This document shows positions 15,112-17,070 of a stretch of 17,070 bases of DNA, in pieces. The position numbers were made by a program, and so were the translations under genes. The notes below the pieces were generated by a model. It saw only the letters and a list, made by a program, of their open reading frames with translations, ran no database searches and had not been told where the DNA came from. Position 1 is the first letter of the stretch; every line of letters starts with the position of its first letter. The stretch is from Candidatus Kuenenia stuttgartensis (GTDB lineage Bacteria; Planctomycetota; UBA1135; UBA2386), in the NCBI GenBank assembly GCA_945861365.1, contig CAMAUH010000025.1:1-17070 (forward strand), read 5' to 3'.

Positions 15112-16514
15112 GACAGCCGCACCGTGCCCAGCCGATCGCCCGGATCACAGAAATCGCCGAGCAGCGCACACAGCTGCTTCACCAACGGATCCGTGTAGAG
15201 GTCGTAGTAGCGCTGGTTGTGCGGGCCGACGCCGTGCTCGGCCGAATAGCTGCCGCCGTAGCCGCGCACCGCGATTTCATAGATGCGCGGCTGCAGCGCC
15301 GCGATGACCTCGGCCGCCGGCCGACCGATCGCCGCCTCGTTCCACACCAGGTTCAGGTGCGTGCCGCCGTCGCCCCAGTGGCCGTAGTCGCACAGCCGCA
15401 CCAGCGGCCAGTCCTTCAAAAGCAGCGCTTCGACATCGGCCGTGAACGCCGGCAGCTGCGAGCGCGGCACCGCGATGTCGAACGCGAGCATCTTGCCTTC
15501 GCTGCGCAGGCTCTCGCTGATGTGGTGCCGCATCGACCAGAACTCGTCGCCCTTGCCGACCAGCACGTCGGTGACTGCGTCGCCGGCCGTTTCGAGGAAC
15601 GCGCCGAGCCGCGCCTCCAGCACCGCCTCGAGCGCCAGCGCGTCGGCCGGCAGCGTCGACGACAGCTCCACCAGCGTCGCGTAGCGCGGCAGTTCCGCGA
15701 ACGGCTTGCGCAGGTTCGGCTGGTGCGCGAACACCGCCGTGAGCGCGTTCGCGCTCATCACCTCGAACGCACTGAGCACGTCGCCGAGCTCGCCTTCGAG
15801 CGCGCCGAGCAGCGCCAGCACCGCGTCGCCATCGCGGCAGCCGACCAGCGCCACCGCGCGCTGCTTCGGCAGCGGGGCGACCTGCAGCACCGCGCGCGTG
15901 ACGACGCCGAACACACCCGTCGTGCCGGTGAACAGGTGCTTGCTGTCGAGGCCGGTGTTGTTCTTGCGCAGGCGGTTCAGCTGCGTCAGCACGCGGCCAT
16001 CGCCGAGCACGACCTCGATGCCGAGCAGGTTGTGCCGCACGTCGCCGTACTTCAGCAGCCGCGTGCCGCCGGTGTTGGTCGCCACCATGCCGCCGATCTG
16101 CGGATCGGCGCCGAGGTCGACCGGGAACCAGAAGCCGTCCTTGGCGAGCGCTTCGTTGAGCTGGCTCAACAGCACGCCGCCGTCGACCAGCACGGTGCGG
16201 CCGGCGCGGTCCACTTCGATCGTCTTGTTCAAACGTTCGAGGCTCAGCACGACCATCGCGCCGCCCATGTCGGGCGTCGACGACGCGACGAGGCCGGTGT
16301 TGGCGCCCTGCGGCACGACGCGCGCGCCGTGTTCGCCGCACAGCCGCAGGGCGGTCGCCACCTCGGCGGTCGAGGCCGGGCGCACGATGCAGCGCGCGAT
16401 GCCCTTGCCGTAGCGCCAGCCGGATTCGAAGCGCGCGCGGTCCTCGGGGGACGTCAGCACGGCGCGGTCGCCGAGGGCCGTGGTGAGGGCGAGGACGAGC
16501 GGGTCGGCGGTCAT
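15108..16514 (-). CDS. FAD-binding 2-hydroxyacid dehydrogenase (GlcD/D2HGDH/DLD family)
   Basis: This 468-residue flavoprotein has the PCMH-type FAD-binding fold. VRPASTAEVATAL (44-56) is followed by the FAD pyrophosphate motif PQGANTG at 68-74, and DPQIGGMVATNTGG at 137-150. LFTGTTGVFGVVTRAVLQV near 194-212 closes the domain. The C-terminal FAD-oxidase domain has YGHWGDGGTHLN, corresponding to the metal-binding HxGDGNxH motif, and SAEHGVG, supplying the acidic ligand. The family oxidises D-2-hydroxyacids such as lactate, glycolate or 2-hydroxyglutarate; the exact substrate cannot be told from sequence by eye. It lacks the Cys-rich Fe-S domain of the longer DLD/GlpC fusions. AAAGG lies 7 bases before ATG 16514, supporting the start. 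It overlaps the downstream small membrane protein by 4 bases. Confidence 0.93.
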   Translation of the reverse strand: MTADPLVLALTTALGDRAVLTSPEDRARFESGWRYGKGIARCIVRPASTAEVATALRLCGEHGARVVPQGANTGLVASSTPDMGGAMVVLSLERLNKTIEVDRAGRTVLVDGGVLLSQLNEALAKDGFWFPVDLGADPQIGGMVATNTGGTRLLKYGDVRHNLLGIEVVLGDGRVLTQLNRLRKNNTGLDSKHLFTGTTGVFGVVTRAVLQVAPLPKQRAVALVGCRDGDAVLALLGALEGELGDVLSAFEVMSANALTAVFAHQPNLRKPFAELPRYATLVELSSTLPADALALEAVLEARLGAFLETAGDAVTDVLVGKGDEFWSMRHHISESLRSEGKMLAFDIAVPRSQLPAFTADVEALLLKDWPLVRLCDYGHWGDGGTHLNLVWNEAAIGRPAAEVIAALQPRIYEIAVRGYGGSYSAEHGVGPHNQRYYDLYTDPLVKQLCALLGDFCDPGDRLGTVRLS

Positions 16515-16521
16515 GCGGGCG

Positions 16522-16526
16522 CCTTT
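16522..16526 (-). promoter_or_regulatory. Ribosome binding site of the FAD dehydrogenase
   Basis: CCTTT on the plus strand reads AAAGG on the minus strand, 7 bases before the ATG at 16514, and supports that start. Confidence 0.55.
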
Positions 16527-16563
16527 CTAGCCGACCACAGCGACGACCTCGACGTGACGGCAG

Positions 16564-16632
16564 CTCGAAATCGGGCGTCCGTGCCCCTCGAATTCGGGAA
16601 CAATCGCAGCTCGAAATCGAGGATTTCAGGGC
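16564..16632 (+). repeat. Three 23-bp-spaced copies of CTCGAAATCG upstream of AAA ATPase
   Basis: CTCGAAATCG occurs at 16564-16573 and 16610-16619, and CTCGAATTCG at 16587-16596, so successive copies begin exactly 23 bp apart. The outer copies extend to the 14-base match GCAGCTCGAAATCG (16560-16573 and 16606-16619). The last copy also forms GAAATC-GAG-GATTTC (16613-16627). The array ends 12 bases before the ATPase start. It looks like a multi-site operator. Confidence 0.7.
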
Positions 16633-16644
16633 TAGCCTGCGACC

Positions 16645-17070
16645 ATGAAGCCCGCGAAGCCCCTGCGCACCGAGGTCCGCCGCCGTTCGCTGGCCACCGC
16701 CGCGGAAAGGCTCCGGGACGCGCAGGTCGTCGTGCTCAGCGGCCCGCGCGCAGTCGGCAAGTCGACCGTACTGCGCACCCTGGCAACCGAACTCGGCCGC
16801 GAAGTCGTGGACCTCGACAACCCAGCCACGGCGCGCGCCTTCACCGCGGACCCCATGCGATTCCTCGATCGACCCCGACCGGTGCTGATCGACGAGTACG
16901 CGAGGGCGCCGGAGTCGCTCGATCTCATCAAGGCGCTGCTGAACCGCGACGGCTCGCCAGGGCAGTTCCTGCTGGCCGGCTCGACCCGCTACGGCAGCGT
17001 GCCGGCAATCGCTCAGGCTCTCACCGGACGCGCCCAGATCGTTCCCGTGCTGCCCCTTTCGCAGGGGGAG
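16645..17070 (+). CDS. AAA+ ATPase, AAA_14/DUF4143 type (3' end beyond window)
   Basis: The frame is open from ATG 16645 to the right edge: 142 codons with no stop. The N-terminal part reads MKPAKPLRTEVRRR, then a strand and Walker A (VVVLSGPRAVGKST, near 29-42). Next come VVDLDNPATARAFTADP, Walker B PVLIDEYARAP near 79-89, and a sensor-1-like strand QFLLAGSTRYG near 107-117. This is the order seen in the AAA_14 ATPases that carry a DUF4143 C-terminal domain, which here would lie outside the window. The sensor segment is AGST rather than the commoner TGSS. Members are widespread in genomes with abundant mobile or toxin-antitoxin genes, and their role is poorly defined. Three spaced repeats precede it, suggesting its own regulation. 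No Shine-Dalgarno site is evident. Confidence 0.88.
   Translation, partial: MKPAKPLRTEVRRRSLATAAERLRDAQVVVLSGPRAVGKSTVLRTLATELGREVVDLDNPATARAFTADPMRFLDRPRPVLIDEYARAPESLDLIKALLNRDGSPGQFLLAGSTRYGSVPAIAQALTGRAQIVPVLPLSQGE

Noticed and set aside
13258..15198. 646-codon plus-strand open frame
   Set aside because: It is antisense to the carboxypeptidase-regulatory-like protein and crosses unrelated genes. Composition is typical of a shadow frame.
16632..16931. 99-codon minus-strand frame at the right edge
   Set aside because: It is antisense to the AAA ATPase, whose Walker A and B motifs are clear on the plus strand.

Overview
This is a GC-rich, densely coded chromosomal window. It most likely comes from a member of the Planctomycetota. 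That assignment is an inference from four things: a secreted protein ends in a roughly 140-residue Gly/Pro/Phe-rich module (GCG..P.GSL.T...P..G...F.L.NP) that I associate with planctomycete surface proteins; a long-tailed ECF sigma factor sits beside a YCII/DGPF protein; Shine-Dalgarno sites are sparse; and GTG starts occur. I found no rRNA, tRNA, CRISPR array or insertion sequence.

Region 1 (1-5964, minus strand) is a redox pair. A large exported cytochrome with ten CXXCH heme motifs and a C-terminal LVIVD-type beta-propeller is followed by a YpdA/thioredoxin-reductase-like flavoprotein that carries FHA domains and runs off the left edge. A strong GC hairpin lies between them.

Region 2 (6074-7798, plus strand) is a compact YCII/DGPF plus ECF sigma factor operon of the ECF42 type. 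The sequence in front of it, TGTCGA-17 bp-CGTC, matches my recollection of the ECF42 target promoter, so the operon is probably autoregulated. It ends in an inverted repeat that covers its own stop codon and that of the convergent gene.

Region 3 (7805-9130, minus strand) holds two tandem paralogous nucleotidyltransferase-fold genes. The proteins are about 77% identical, but a 43-bp start-proximal block is almost perfectly conserved between them. Region 4 (9190-11116, minus strand) has two housekeeping genes, engB/ysxC (ribosome-assembly GTPase) and serA (phosphoglycerate dehydrogenase with an ACT domain).

Region 5 (11178-14715, minus strand) encodes two cell-envelope proteins: a secreted repeat protein with the planctomycete-like C-terminal module, and a single-pass membrane protein with carboxypeptidase-regulatory-like domains. 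Region 6 (14911-16514, minus strand) is a GlcD/D2HGDH-type FAD dehydrogenase coupled by a GTGA overlap to a 66-residue two-helix membrane protein. Region 7 (16564-17070, plus strand) is the start of an AAA_14/DUF4143-type ATPase, preceded by three copies of a 10-bp motif at exact 23-bp spacing.

Most other long open frames are antisense shadows created by the GC-rich third codon positions. No stretch over 300 bp lacks a gene; the longest gaps are 195 bp (14716-14910), 182 bp (5965-6146) and 130 bp (16515-16644).
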